Shown here piece by piece: positions 19,892 to 28,500 of a stretch of 64,000 nt of DNA. The stretch is taken from positions 663,501 through 727,500 of the forward strand of contig NC_014836.1 in NCBI RefSeq assembly GCF_000177635.2. Direction: 5' to 3'. The number at the start of each line of letters is the position of its first letter. Positions within the stretch are counted from its first letter, which is position 1. The notes under the pieces are model-generated. The model was not told the DNA's origin. It saw only the letters and a program-made list of their open reading frames with translations, and did not search any database. This DNA comes from Desulfurispirillum indicum S5 (lineage in GTDB: Bacteria > Chrysiogenota > Chrysiogenetes > Chrysiogenales > Chrysiogenaceae). A program made the translations under genes and the position numbers.

Positions 19892-19975
19892 CAGGCTGTT
19901 GAAAGCCCCTCTCTGAGGTGCTGGGGGAGTATGTTTCACTCCTGTGCAGACGCCTTGTTCCGGGGTTTTCACTGA
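19891..19975. repeat. degenerate fragment of repeat family A
   Basis: Begins GACAGGCTGTTGAAAG directly after the lnt stop and shows worn versions of the internal blocks. Resemblance to 17431-17588 is partial. Confidence 0.45.
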
Positions 19976-20071
19976 GCCCTTTCTTTCTTGTGGGTGCCAC
20001 GCCTTGTCGCGTCTCACTTCAATTTCTGGTGTTTTCAGTCGCCGTCAGTCTGCCTGGAGAGTATATACATC

Positions 20072-21418
20072 ATGATCCTTGATGAACAGCTGGTGCGCCA
20101 GCGCATAATGCCTTTGATGAGTGTGGTGATTTTTTTCGCCGTTCTGAACGGGGTGACCTTTAACATAGCAATCCCCGACATTGCCGCCGAATTCTCCGTT
20201 TCTCCCTCCACGGTCAGCTGGGTTATCACTGCCTATGTGGTGATCTTTGCCTTCGGCTCGGTGGTCTACGCCCGGCTGGTTGATCAATTTTCCCTGCGAT
20301 CCATTATCACGTTCGGCCTGATTGTTTTCTGTGCGGGCTCCTTGCTGGGTTTTTTTGCTTCATCCTTTCCGCTGCTGATACTTGCGCGTATTATTCAGGC
20401 AGTCGGAGCCTCGGGGATACCAGCCCTTGGCATGCTGCTGGCGACCCTCTATTTCCCCTCCCACCTTCGAGGTGCCATGCTGGGGGTCATCGCTTCGACC
20501 GTTGCCTTTGCTTCCGGCGTTGGTCCGGTTCTGGGTGGCTTTGTGGCAGGGCAGTTCCACTGGCACTTCCTCTTCCTGATACCATTGGTGCTGCTGCCGG
20601 TGATTCCCCTGCTTTACGTGTCCTTGCCCCTGGATGAATCCCATGTGCGAAAACCCTTTGATTTCATGGGTGCGTTGCTGCTGGGCGCTTTTGTGGGGGC
20701 ATTGCTGGTGGCGCTGACCCAGGCGTCATGGCCCGCCCTGCTGCTTGCCGCGCCTTTGCTGGCAGCAGCGGTGTGGCATATGCGCCGCGTCGAGTATCCC
20801 TTCATCGCTCCACAGCTTTTTACCATTGCCAGGTACAGAGGCGGTGTGATCGCGGCCTTGCTGGTGATGGCGACGGTTTTTGGCATGCTCTTCGCCGTTC
20901 CTATTATGGTGCGACAGGTATATGACCTCTCTACCATGGCCATAGGCGTGTTCATGTTTCCTGCGGCCATGAGCGCGGCCGTGGCGGGATGGCTGTCTGG
21001 CAGGGCGGCCGGTCGCATCGGCTCAAACCGGGTGGTGCGGGTGGGATACCTGTTCCTGATCGTGGGGTACCTGTGCCTGGGTGCTTCTGCCGGCCTGGGT
21101 GTGGTGTTGAGCGCCCTGTGTCTCATTGCGGGCCACTGCGGTTTTTCCATCGTGCACTCCTCCCTGGCGGGCAGTATCTCCGGCGTGCTGCCACGGGAGC
21201 TCACCGCAGTGGGAATGGGTTTCTTTAATCTGATCTTTTTTATTTCCGGTGCCTTTGGCACGGCGGCAACCGGTATCATGCTCAATATTCTGCATCCTGA
21301 GCGTGCCAGCGCCTACATGATAACTTTTGGCGGATTTTTCCTGCTGGCGCTGCTCTCCCTGGTGCTCTTTGCCCGCACCTTTCCCTTCTCCGAAGGGGCG
21401 ACGGCAAAAAGCAGTTGA
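20072..21418 (+). CDS. MFS transporter (drug/proton antiporter type)
   Basis: A 448-residue inner-membrane protein with about 12-14 hydrophobic segments. Motif A is seen as ARLVDQFSLRS between the second and third helices, and the antiporter motif C as GVGPVLGG in the fifth helix. This favours a drug or metabolite exporter related to Tet/EmrB-like proteins. Start at ATG 20072 chosen because it directly precedes the first hydrophilic helix; the frame extends upstream without a better site. Substrate unknown. The next promoter overlaps its stop codon. Confidence 0.87.
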   Translation: MILDEQLVRQRIMPLMSVVIFFAVLNGVTFNIAIPDIAAEFSVSPSTVSWVITAYVVIFAFGSVVYARLVDQFSLRSIITFGLIVFCAGSLLGFFASSFPLLILARIIQAVGASGIPALGMLLATLYFPSHLRGAMLGVIASTVAFASGVGPVLGGFVAGQFHWHFLFLIPLVLLPVIPLLYVSLPLDESHVRKPFDFMGALLLGAFVGALLVALTQASWPALLLAAPLLAAAVWHMRRVEYPFIAPQLFTIARYRGGVIAALLVMATVFGMLFAVPIMVRQVYDLSTMAIGVFMFPAAMSAAVAGWLSGRAAGRIGSNRVVRVGYLFLIVGYLCLGASAGLGVVLSALCLIAGHCGFSIVHSSLAGSISGVLPRELTAVGMGFFNLIFFISGAFGTAATGIMLNILHPERASAYMITFGGFFLLALLSLVLFARTFPFSEGATAKSS

Positions 21419-21443
21419 CAGCAGGGGTCGAAGCGTATAAGTA
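21415..21443 (+). promoter_or_regulatory. promoter of rpsF-ssb-rpsR
   Basis: TTGACA at 21415-21420, overlapping the stop of the MFS gene, with TAAGTA at 17 bases or TATAAG at 15 bases spacing. It is the only good candidate for the ribosomal operon. Confidence 0.6.
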
Positions 21444-21518
21444 TGTTGGGTTTTGAAGAAATGACCTCGCTGGCTACGCAAAAATAGCCGGCAATTCCAT
21501 GAGGAGGAATGTGCATTC

Positions 21519-21956
21519 ATGAAGAAGTACGAACTTATGTTCATCCTGAAGCCCGAGCTTGATGAACAGCAGCTTGCCGATTACATCGCCCGTGTTGACG
21601 GCATTATCGCCCGTTACGAAGGAACCATCGACAAGTTTGAAAACTGGGGCAAGAAGAAGCTTGCCTATGAAATCGACAACAAATCATTTGGTTTCTACTA
21701 CCTCTACCACCTCAGCTGCGCTTCTGCTCTGATTGACGAGCTGGAGCGGAACTTCAAGATAAGCGACGAAATGATGCGCTTTATCTCTCTGCGTCTGGAC
21801 AAGAAGGCTCTCGAAGCGCTGAGCAAAGCCGAGCAGTCCAAGGCCGCCGCCGCCCAGGCCCAGACAGCCCAGTATGCGGCTTCCGTAAGTGCCGAGGAAC
21901 CAGAATCAGAAGATGCAGAAGCGCCCGCTGCTGCCCAGGAAGAAAGTGAGGCCTAG
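21519..21956 (+). CDS. rpsF: 30S ribosomal protein S6
   Basis: Binds 16S rRNA as a dimer with S18. The 145 residues include the S6 core (MKKYELMFILKPEL, NWGKKKLAYEI, FYYLYHL, RNFKISDEMMRF) and an unusually long Ala/Glu-rich acidic tail of about 45 residues. Preceded by AGGAGG. The operon order rpsF-ssb-rpsR is conserved in many bacteria. Confidence 0.97.
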   Translation: MKKYELMFILKPELDEQQLADYIARVDGIIARYEGTIDKFENWGKKKLAYEIDNKSFGFYYLYHLSCASALIDELERNFKISDEMMRFISLRLDKKALEALSKAEQSKAAAAQAQTAQYAASVSAEEPESEDAEAPAAAQEESEA

Positions 21957-21958
21957 TC

Positions 21959-22417
21959 ATGTCCTCATTTAATAAGGTCATTCTGGTTGGCAATCTGACC
22001 CGGGATCCCGAACTGCGATTCATCCCCTCCGGCGCTGCTGTGGCAACGCTCGGACTGGCCGTGAACAATCCGCGGGCGGATAACGAGACCTTATTTGTCG
22101 ATGTGACGGTATGGAATAAAGTAGCAGAAAACTGCTCCAAGTTTTTGTCCAAAGGTTCGCCAGTCCTGGTGGAAGGTCGTCTGATCTACCGCACCTGGGA
22201 TGACAAGAACACCGGACAGAAGCGTGGAAAACATGAAATTGTGGCTGAAACCGTGCAGTTTCTGCGTGGTGGAAGCGGCGGTGGCCGTGGTGAGGGTGGA
22301 AGCTCTCAGCAGGATGGCTACAGCGATTTTGACCAGAGCTATGAGCCCCCATCCCAGGGCAAGGGCCGCCAGGCCATGCCACCTGTGGATATGCCCGATG
22401 ACGATATTCCCTTTTGA
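21959..22417 (+). CDS. ssb: single-stranded DNA-binding protein
   Basis: Coats single-stranded DNA in replication and repair. The 152 residues comprise an OB fold (SFNKVILVGNLTRDPELR, then FVDVTVWNKVAENCSKFLSKG), a Gly-rich linker, and the acidic partner-binding tip MPDDDIPF at the C-terminus. The gene starts two bases after the rpsF stop. Confidence 0.97.
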   Translation: MSSFNKVILVGNLTRDPELRFIPSGAAVATLGLAVNNPRADNETLFVDVTVWNKVAENCSKFLSKGSPVLVEGRLIYRTWDDKNTGQKRGKHEIVAETVQFLRGGSGGGRGEGGSSQQDGYSDFDQSYEPPSQGKGRQAMPPVDMPDDDIPF

Positions 22418-22442
22418 TTATCTGTAGCAAGGAGATACGACT

Positions 22443-22814
22443 ATGACTGAAAATACCACTGCCACTGAAAATACCAATGCTTCCCAGGAGCAGCAACCCC
22501 GTTCACGTGCCCAGTACAGCAACCGCCCCGGTGGTGGAACCGGCCGACCTGCTGGCGGTGCCGGTGGACCCCGCCGCTCTTTCCAGGGTGGTCGCCGTCG
22601 CTTTGGCCGCAAGAAGGTCTGTGCTTTCTGTGCCGAGAAGGTCGACTACATCGACTACAAAGATGTCAAGCGCCTGCGCACCTTCATTACCGAGCGCAGC
22701 AAAATCAAACCCCGCCGCATGACCGGCACCTGTGCCAAGCACCAGCGTTCGCTGGCCACAGCTATCAAACGTTCCAGAATGATGGCGCTGCTGCCGTTCA
22801 CTGCCCTGCGTTAA
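22443..22814 (+). CDS. rpsR: 30S ribosomal protein S18 with long N-terminal extension
   Basis: The S18 core is in the second half ([53 protein letters not shown]). It keeps the CxxC plus Cys pattern of zinc-binding S18 proteins. At 123 residues it is about 45-50 longer than the common 75-residue form; the extra part is a Ser/Thr/Asn-rich start followed by a Gly/Arg-rich stretch. A good ribosome binding site (AAGGAG) precedes the first ATG, so the extension is probably translated. Confidence 0.95.
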   Translation: MTENTTATENTNASQEQQPRSRAQYSNRPGGGTGRPAGGAGGPRRSFQGGRRRFGRKKVCAFCAEKVDYIDYKDVKRLRTFITERSKIKPRRMTGTCAKHQRSLATAIKRSRMMALLPFTALR

Positions 22815-22836
22815 GCGTTGCGGGAATAGCATTTTC

Positions 22837-22865
22837 AGGCGGGTAGTTTCTACTCGCCTTTTTCT
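22837..22865 (+). terminator. intrinsic terminator of rpsF-ssb-rpsR
   Basis: Ten-base stem AGGCGGGTAG / CTACTCGCCT with a TTT loop, followed by a T run. Confidence 0.88.
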
Positions 22866-22883
22866 ATTTACGGGGAGTGTTTT

Positions 22884-24245
22884 GTGTTTCGGAAAAAAAA
22901 CAAAATCCATTTTGTCGGTATTGGTGGCATAGGAATGAGTGGCATCGCCGAGGTGCTCCTGAACCTGGACTACCACGTCAGTGGTTCCGATATCCGGCAA
23001 AGTGCCACCACGGCCCGCCTGGAGTCTCTGGGCGCCAGAATATACTATGGACACGCCCACTCCAATATCACCGACGCCCATGTGGTGGTGACGTCCAGCG
23101 CGGTGAGCAAGGAAAATCCGGAAGTTGCAGAAGCCCGTCGCAAGCGCATACCAGTTATCAGCCGTGCCGAGATGCTGGCAGAGCTGATGCGCATGAAGCA
23201 TGGCGTCCTGATAGCCGGTGCCCATGGAAAAACCACCACCACCAGCCTGGTGGCGACGGTTCTCACCGATGCGGGACTCGACCCCACAGTGGTCATTGGT
23301 GGTCGTCTCAATAAAATCAAAAGTAACGCCAAGCTGGGCCAGGGTGACCTGATTGTCGCGGAAGCCGACGAGAGCGATGGCTCATTCATGCACTTGCCTC
23401 CTGTGCTTTCGGTGGTAACCAATATCGACAAGGAGCACATGGATCACTATGGTTCCATGGAAAACCTGAAAAACACCTTTCTGAAGTTCATCAACAAGAC
23501 CCCATTTTTTGGTGTCAGCTTTGTCTGCCTGGACGATGAGCACATCCAGGACATTCTGCCGCGCATCGAACGCAGCCACGTCACCTATGGCCTGAACACC
23601 AATGCCGATATTTTTGCCCACCATATCCGTCGCACGAACGGGTGCCAGCGCTTCGATGTCAACTATAACGGTCGAGAGCTGGGCGAATTCCGCCTGTGCC
23701 TGCCGGGCGTTCACAATGTGGTCAACAGTCTGCCGGTCATTGGCATTGCCCTGGAATTCGAGGTTCCCGTCGATACCATCCGCCATTCCCTGGAGCACTT
23801 TGCCGGAGTACACCGCCGTTTTGAAATTACCGGTCATATGAATGGTTTTGCCGTGGTCGATGATTATGGTCATCACCCCACGGAGATCATGGCCGTGCTC
23901 AAAGCCGCCCGTGAGTGGTACAGTGGCAAGGTGATCGCCATTTTCCAGCCCCACCGTTACAGCCGGGTGCGGGAGCTCTATGAGGACTTCACGAAGTCCT
24001 TCTATGACGCTGATGAAGTGATTGTGGCCGATATCTATCCGGCTGGTGAAGCCCCCATTCCCGGCCTGAACTCCCAGAAGATCGCCCAGGAGATCAAGGC
24101 CCGTGGTCACAAGCAGGTCACCCATATGGCCGGCTTTGACGAAATTGTCGCCTACCTGAAGGCGCAGCACTGCGAAGACGGCGCCATCATCACCCTGGGT
24201 GCCGGCAACGTCAATACCATCTGCTCCTTGCTTGTCACGCCCTGA
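22884..24245 (+). CDS. murC: UDP-N-acetylmuramate--L-alanine ligase
   Basis: ATP-dependent addition of L-Ala to UDP-MurNAc in the cytoplasm. The 453 residues show the N-terminal Rossmann motif FVGIGGIGMSGIAE, the ATP loop GAHGKTTTTS, ADESDGS, the conserved N-x-x-x-D-H region (TNIDKEHMDHYG), and DDYGHHPTE in the C-terminal domain. Followed by murB eleven bases later. Confidence 0.97.
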   Translation: MFRKKNKIHFVGIGGIGMSGIAEVLLNLDYHVSGSDIRQSATTARLESLGARIYYGHAHSNITDAHVVVTSSAVSKENPEVAEARRKRIPVISRAEMLAELMRMKHGVLIAGAHGKTTTTSLVATVLTDAGLDPTVVIGGRLNKIKSNAKLGQGDLIVAEADESDGSFMHLPPVLSVVTNIDKEHMDHYGSMENLKNTFLKFINKTPFFGVSFVCLDDEHIQDILPRIERSHVTYGLNTNADIFAHHIRRTNGCQRFDVNYNGRELGEFRLCLPGVHNVVNSLPVIGIALEFEVPVDTIRHSLEHFAGVHRRFEITGHMNGFAVVDDYGHHPTEIMAVLKAAREWYSGKVIAIFQPHRYSRVRELYEDFTKSFYDADEVIVADIYPAGEAPIPGLNSQKIAQEIKARGHKQVTHMAGFDEIVAYLKAQHCEDGAIITLGAGNVNTICSLLVTP

Positions 24246-24255
24246 GGAACCGGTC

Positions 24256-25134
24256 GTGCGGGTATTGCGCAACAGCTCCAGTGCTCCCTGCAGCTCGCTG
24301 CGGGCCGGGGGCGTGGTGCCGCTGCTCTACCTTCCCCAGACCATGGAGGAGTGTGTGCAGATCCTGCAGCGGCATCCCTCCATCCCCGTGCTTGGGCGGG
24401 GCAGCAATACCGTCCTTTCCGCGCGCAATCCGGTGCCAGCGCTCCTGGTGGCCAGCCAGCTTGACCACATCAGCATCAGCGATGAAACCCTTGTAGCCAA
24501 GACCGGTACCATGCTGGCACGCCTTGCGACCCTGGCCGTACGTCAGGGCTATGGCGGGTTTGCACCACTGGCCGGTATTCCCGGCACCATCGGCGGTGCA
24601 CTGGTGATGAATGCGGGCTGCTATGGCGTGCATATCAGCGATCGCCTGCTGTGGGTGGAAATCTGGCGGGACGGCGAGATCGTCTGCCTGCAGCGTCATC
24701 AGATGGAGTTCGGCTACCGCTGCAGCTCCTTTGATCCGGCCAGGGAAGTGATTCTGCGCGCCGCCTTCGACATCTCCCTGCGCGTCGATGAGAGCCAGCA
24801 GCTTCGCCAGTGTCTGGAGCGCAAGAAAGCCTCACAACCCACCAGCCTCCCCTCCCTTGGCTCCGTATTTCGCAACCCCTCTGCTTCGGTGTCCAGCTGG
24901 CAGCTCCTGGAAAAGTGCGAGTTGAAGGGCATGCGGCTCGGCAGTATGCAGATCAGTGAAAAACACGCCAACTTTATCGTCAACCTCGAGCGCGGCAGCG
25001 CCTGGCCCGATGACTATGTCGTCCTGGCCCGTATGGCGGCCAACCGCGTATATCAGCGCACCGGGATACTTCTTGAGCCCGAATTCCGCTACCTCAGCAA
25101 GGAAGGGTACTTCTATGGAAAAGAAATTCTTTGA
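24256..25134 (+). CDS. murB: UDP-N-acetylenolpyruvoylglucosamine reductase
   Basis: FAD- and NADPH-dependent reduction giving UDP-MurNAc. GTG 24256 with GAGGA upstream gives 292 residues starting MRVLRNSSSAPCSSLRAGG, which matches the family; the longer frame runs into murC. Motifs: VLGRGSNT (FAD binding), GFAPLAGIPGTIGGALVMNAG, YRCSSFD, and SLGSVFRNP with the catalytic Ser. The catalytic Glu region is EKHANFIVN. The end overlaps the next gene by 20 bases. Confidence 0.95.
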   Translation: MRVLRNSSSAPCSSLRAGGVVPLLYLPQTMEECVQILQRHPSIPVLGRGSNTVLSARNPVPALLVASQLDHISISDETLVAKTGTMLARLATLAVRQGYGGFAPLAGIPGTIGGALVMNAGCYGVHISDRLLWVEIWRDGEIVCLQRHQMEFGYRCSSFDPAREVILRAAFDISLRVDESQQLRQCLERKKASQPTSLPSLGSVFRNPSASVSSWQLLEKCELKGMRLGSMQISEKHANFIVNLERGSAWPDDYVVLARMAANRVYQRTGILLEPEFRYLSKEGYFYGKEIL

Positions 25135-26980
25135 CGACCTGCAGAAGCTCTACGACCTCTCCCACCAGCAGTACGTGAAACGGGCCAGCTGGTACCGGGT
25201 GCTGGACGGCGAGTTTCCGGCCCGTCGACAGCAGATAGACGCTTTTCTCACCTCCATTGACCTGGAACCAACCCGTGAGCACCGTCTGGCAATCCTCACC
25301 CGCCTGATCCACCTGCGCACCGATGCACTGGTGCAGGCCCTGAAGCAGGCCGGACACGATCAGCCCCACATCAACCGGGCGAAGGCCGAAGCCTATGCCT
25401 GGAGCGCCCGCCTTCACCAGGACGACCACCGGGCTCTGCTGGAACATGTGGACGAGCAGAAGCTGCTGACGCCCTACTACCGGGCTTTTCTGCACGGTGT
25501 GCATCGCACCGGCCTGGAGTTCAGCCACTGGCATCCCCAGTGGACGCGCCATATCATCGAAACCGTCAACCCCAGCCTTGAAGAGGAACACGGCTCGGAG
25601 GCCGTCCTGTGGCTGCGGGAGCAGGGACTGCTGGACCCGGGACATGACGGGGAAGAGGCCGACCGCTGCTACTCTGCGCTGGTGAAACAGGGACAGCGGT
25701 GGCACAGCCTCGCCTATGCCGAAGTGTTTCCCACCCAGATACAGCGCATTGTGGCCAGTCTGCACCAGTTTATGGATGAACTGGCCCGCAACACTGATGG
25801 GGTTTTCGGCCTGGAGCTTGTGCACCGGCATTATCTTCAGGCGCTGGTGGATGCTTTCAGCGAGCGGGATACCGCACAGCTGGTCCGCCGCTGGGCCCAT
25901 GTGGATCGCTGCTGGATGGCCGACAGCGGCCCGCTGCAGATCGGTCATCCCCTGGAATACTACGAGGATCACTACCGCAAGGCCGTGGCGCCGGAGTGGG
26001 ATCTGCGTATGATCAATCCCGCCCTGCAGGAAGAAAATCATCGCCAGCAACAGGTGCAGGCGATGTTTGACCAGCTGAGCCAGCAACTGCAGGCCCATGG
26101 GCACCCAGCCATCAGGGCCAGCCAGGAAAACCTGCGCCGCACCCGGCTCTTTCTCGGCCGCCCCCTGCTCTACTATGGCTCCGACCTGGAAGGGCTCTTT
26201 TCGGCCCAGGTGGTTCCCAACGACGAGGTAATCAGTGCCAGCTGCGGAAAAAAAATATTCGCCTTTGCCGATATGGTGCTGGAGGCCCAGCGCAGCCGAC
26301 CCTTTATGAAGATCCACCGCCTGGTTTACGGTGATGATTTTGAACAGCGCTTCCGCCACTACCTCTTCTGTCAGCCCGGTCAGTGGCACCAGGTGTACGA
26401 CGCCCTGACTGTCGGCCACGAGTATGGCCATGTGCTCTGGATGGATGCCGAGACGGAAACCGCCATGAACCGCACGGGCAACTTCAAGAATATTGAGGAG
26501 TTCAAGGCCACCGCAGGGGGGCTGGTGACCCTCTTCGAGCAACAGGCTGACGATACGCAGCTGATCGCCCGCGCCGTCGATGACACCATCCGGCGCAGTG
26601 TCGGGCTGATTGCCTGGATGGAAAGCGATGAAGTACTGCCCTACTACGTGGAGGGCCTGCTGCACCTGCACGGCCTCTTTGCGAGCGGAATCCTGAGCTT
26701 TCAGGGCCAGCAGCTGCGCATCTGCACCGAGAGTGCCACCATTGGCACCCTTGTCAGCTGGTATCAGGACATCTACCGGCGCCTGGCACGGCACTACCTC
26801 GCAAAGCAGGACGCCATGGAGTTCCTGCAGGAATACGTCTGCCGGGAAGAAAAACGCCTGCTTCCCAGGCAGGAGCAGGCGCGCCGTTTCGTGGAATATT
26901 ACTGGAAGCTGTACCAGGAATCAGGCTGCGTCGTGGACGATGAGGATCACCCCGATCGCTGGCGCGCACTGAGCCAGTAG
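25115..26980 (+). CDS. CiaB-like protein with HExxH metalloprotease-type motif
   Basis: A 621-residue soluble protein from ATG 25115, which overlaps murB by 20 bases. Most of it is helical without signal peptide or membrane segments. Near residue 435 it has VGHEYGHVLW, an HExxH zinc-binding motif, followed by FKNIEEFKATAGGLV, which supplies acidic residues that could complete a gluzincin-type site. Length and these motifs resemble the invasion protein CiaB family of Campylobacter and relatives. I am moderately sure of that family and regard the name as misleading for a free-living bacterium. Cotranscription with murC-murB hints at a wall-related or peptidase role. Confidence 0.7.
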   Translation: MEKKFFDDLQKLYDLSHQQYVKRASWYRVLDGEFPARRQQIDAFLTSIDLEPTREHRLAILTRLIHLRTDALVQALKQAGHDQPHINRAKAEAYAWSARLHQDDHRALLEHVDEQKLLTPYYRAFLHGVHRTGLEFSHWHPQWTRHIIETVNPSLEEEHGSEAVLWLREQGLLDPGHDGEEADRCYSALVKQGQRWHSLAYAEVFPTQIQRIVASLHQFMDELARNTDGVFGLELVHRHYLQALVDAFSERDTAQLVRRWAHVDRCWMADSGPLQIGHPLEYYEDHYRKAVAPEWDLRMINPALQEENHRQQQVQAMFDQLSQQLQAHGHPAIRASQENLRRTRLFLGRPLLYYGSDLEGLFSAQVVPNDEVISASCGKKIFAFADMVLEAQRSRPFMKIHRLVYGDDFEQRFRHYLFCQPGQWHQVYDALTVGHEYGHVLWMDAETETAMNRTGNFKNIEEFKATAGGLVTLFEQQADDTQLIARAVDDTIRRSVGLIAWMESDEVLPYYVEGLLHLHGLFASGILSFQGQQLRICTESATIGTLVSWYQDIYRRLARHYLAKQDAMEFLQEYVCREEKRLLPRQEQARRFVEYYWKLYQESGCVVDDEDHPDRWRALSQ

Positions 26981-27005
26981 CGAAGGAGGCACGCGTCGGC
27001 AGGCC

Positions 27006-27878
27006 CTATGAGCGACCCACCAGGGTGATGTTGCGCGCCTCGGGATTATCGCCGTTGGCTGCTTTGACCAGTTCAAATTCGAAAATCAGATTACGATCAG
27101 GCAGGTGACGCGGATTGATGTCGGAAGCCAGGTTCGAATCGCGGAAGTAGGCCGTGCGGTAGGGCGAGTCCTCGCGGCGGGAGTCGGTGATCCACAACCC
27201 GGAGCTGACCTTCTGCAGAAATCGCATGAAACCGAAGTTCTGGCTGTCATCGTGGTGGTAGCAGAAGCCTCGCACCCGCGAGCCAAGTTCTCCCCACTGA
27301 TTGCTGCGGCGATCCACCGAGTCGATGGGCAGCAGGTTCGGAATCAGGTAGCCGGACATGAACATGTCGGACTCTTTTTTCAGATCCGATGAAATATTCT
27401 GGAACGCCATGGTCTCGACACGGCAGCCCTTGTTCTGCAGCGCCCGCACCACCTGCACAAAGTCGCCATCACCCGTGACCAACAGGACGCGGTCGAGGTT
27501 TTCCGACTGCAGCAGCGCGTCCACCGCCATGTCCAGATCGGCGTTGGCCTTGCCAAAACGGTTGCCGCTCTCATCCACATACCACTTCACCGGTTTTTCA
27601 ATAACCTTGTAGCCGAAATCCCGCAAAATAGCGTAGAAGTTGGTCATTTTGTATTTGTAGGGGGCATCCTTGGAGGCGCGATCCACATCAAAACTGACAT
27701 AGGCGTTCAGGCGTACCAGCTCAGCGCCATCGCGGCAGGCAAACTCCCGCAGCACTTCGTAGCGCATGCCGTAACCGCCATTGCGCACCAGGTTGGCCAC
27801 ATCAACATAGACACCCACCTTCGCGTTGGACTTGGAGAGCCCCGGGGGAATGTCGGAAGAAAAGCTCATCATTGCCAT
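27006..27878 (-). CDS. NYN-domain (LabA/DUF88) nuclease with C-terminal cold-shock-like domain
   Basis: Residues about 18-190 form a NYN/PIN-like fold: VGVYVDVANLVRNG (first acidic site), KANADLDMAVDALL, LLVTGDGDFVQVVRAL, AFQNISSDLKKESDMF. Such proteins are predicted metal-dependent RNases. Residues about 200-285 resemble a cold-shock OB fold, with NFGFMRFL in the first RNA-binding strand, a middle YRTAYFRDSNL, and an ending FEFELVKAANGDNPEARNITLV like the last strands of CspA. The pairing suggests an RNase that recognises single-stranded RNA. It is monocistronic and converges on the murC unit. Confidence 0.82.
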   Translation of the reverse strand: MAMMSFSSDIPPGLSKSNAKVGVYVDVANLVRNGGYGMRYEVLREFACRDGAELVRLNAYVSFDVDRASKDAPYKYKMTNFYAILRDFGYKVIEKPVKWYVDESGNRFGKANADLDMAVDALLQSENLDRVLLVTGDGDFVQVVRALQNKGCRVETMAFQNISSDLKKESDMFMSGYLIPNLLPIDSVDRRSNQWGELGSRVRGFCYHHDDSQNFGFMRFLQKVSSGLWITDSRREDSPYRTAYFRDSNLASDINPRHLPDRNLIFEFELVKAANGDNPEARNITLVGRS

Positions 27879-28324
27879 TATCTGTCCTTTCGGTGAAGTA
27901 CATCTGAAGTTTCACTTCTTGTTATATTGACTTAAGACATTGTTGTCCTGATGTTTACCGCGCGGAAACTGTATTGCATTTTGCATGTTTGATTCATCTG
28001 GTATTCCACCACTTCCTGTGAGTGTCCCGTTCGGGTCTTGCCAGCCAGGCGTCGCACTCACCGGACGGCTGAGAAGGACAGCACTGGGGGCCGCTTCCCA
28101 GCCATTTTTTGCGGGAAAAAAGTGGCAAAGAAAAAACGAGAAAAAGGGCTTTGTGCTTCAAACAACGCAGTTTATGCAGAACCAAATGTCCCCTTCCTGC
28201 ATGGCATCGGAATCCATACCGACACTCAGCTGTTTCGGGGGTACGAAACTTGAGTACATGAGTTATAGAAGCAGCCGTGCAGGAAAAGCAAGCAAAGAAA
28301 AACAGAAAAGCGCCGCATAATTCC
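27879..28324. other. intergenic, no gene; holds repeat D copy
   Basis: Long ORFs here run antisense to tRNA-Ala and look spurious. A block at 28021-28075 (GTCTTGCCAGCCAGGCGTCG and flanks) recurs inverted at 41088-41142. The rest shows nothing recognisable. Confidence 0.5.
28021..28075 (+). repeat. repeat family D, copy 1
   Basis: Same block as 41088-41142 in inverted orientation (GGTCTTGCCAGCCAGGCG, CGCACTCACCGGACGG). Confidence 0.75.
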
Positions 28325-28353
28325 TTGACAATCCCCTGTGCAGCCTGTATAGA
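28325..28353 (+). promoter_or_regulatory. sigma-70 promoter of tRNA-Ala
   Basis: Consensus TTGACA, 17-base spacer, TATAGA; the tRNA begins 12 bases after the -10 box. Confidence 0.85.
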
Positions 28354-28365
28354 TACAAACCGTTT

Positions 28366-28441
28366 GGGGCTATGGCGCAGCTGGGAGCGCGCTTGAATGG
28401 CATTCAAGAGGTCGGGGGTTCGATCCCCCCTAGCTCCACCA
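28366..28441 (+). tRNA. tRNA-Ala (anticodon GGC)
   Basis: 76 bases: acceptor GGGGCTA pairs with TAGCTCC (one G-T), anticodon stem CTTGA/TCAAG with loop ATGGCAT, T loop TTCGATC, discriminator A and encoded CCA. The accessory island begins after it. Confidence 0.95.
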
Positions 28442-28456
28442 TTAAAAAGATAAATC

Positions 28457-28500
28457 CCGTGCACTAACAGTATCTGGCTAGCGCACGGGTTTTCTTTTTC
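28457..28500 (+). terminator. terminator of tRNA-Ala
   Basis: Stem CCCGTGC / GCGCACGGG around a 17-19 base loop, followed by TTTTCTTTTT. Confidence 0.65.

Noticed and set aside
25094-26794. 566-residue minus-strand ORF opposite the CiaB-like gene
   Set aside because: Shadow frame without ribosome binding site or motifs.
27994-28464. 156-residue minus-strand ORF across tRNA-Ala
   Set aside because: Its text (GARGDRTPDLLNAIQARSQL) is the familiar false protein translated antisense to a tRNA.
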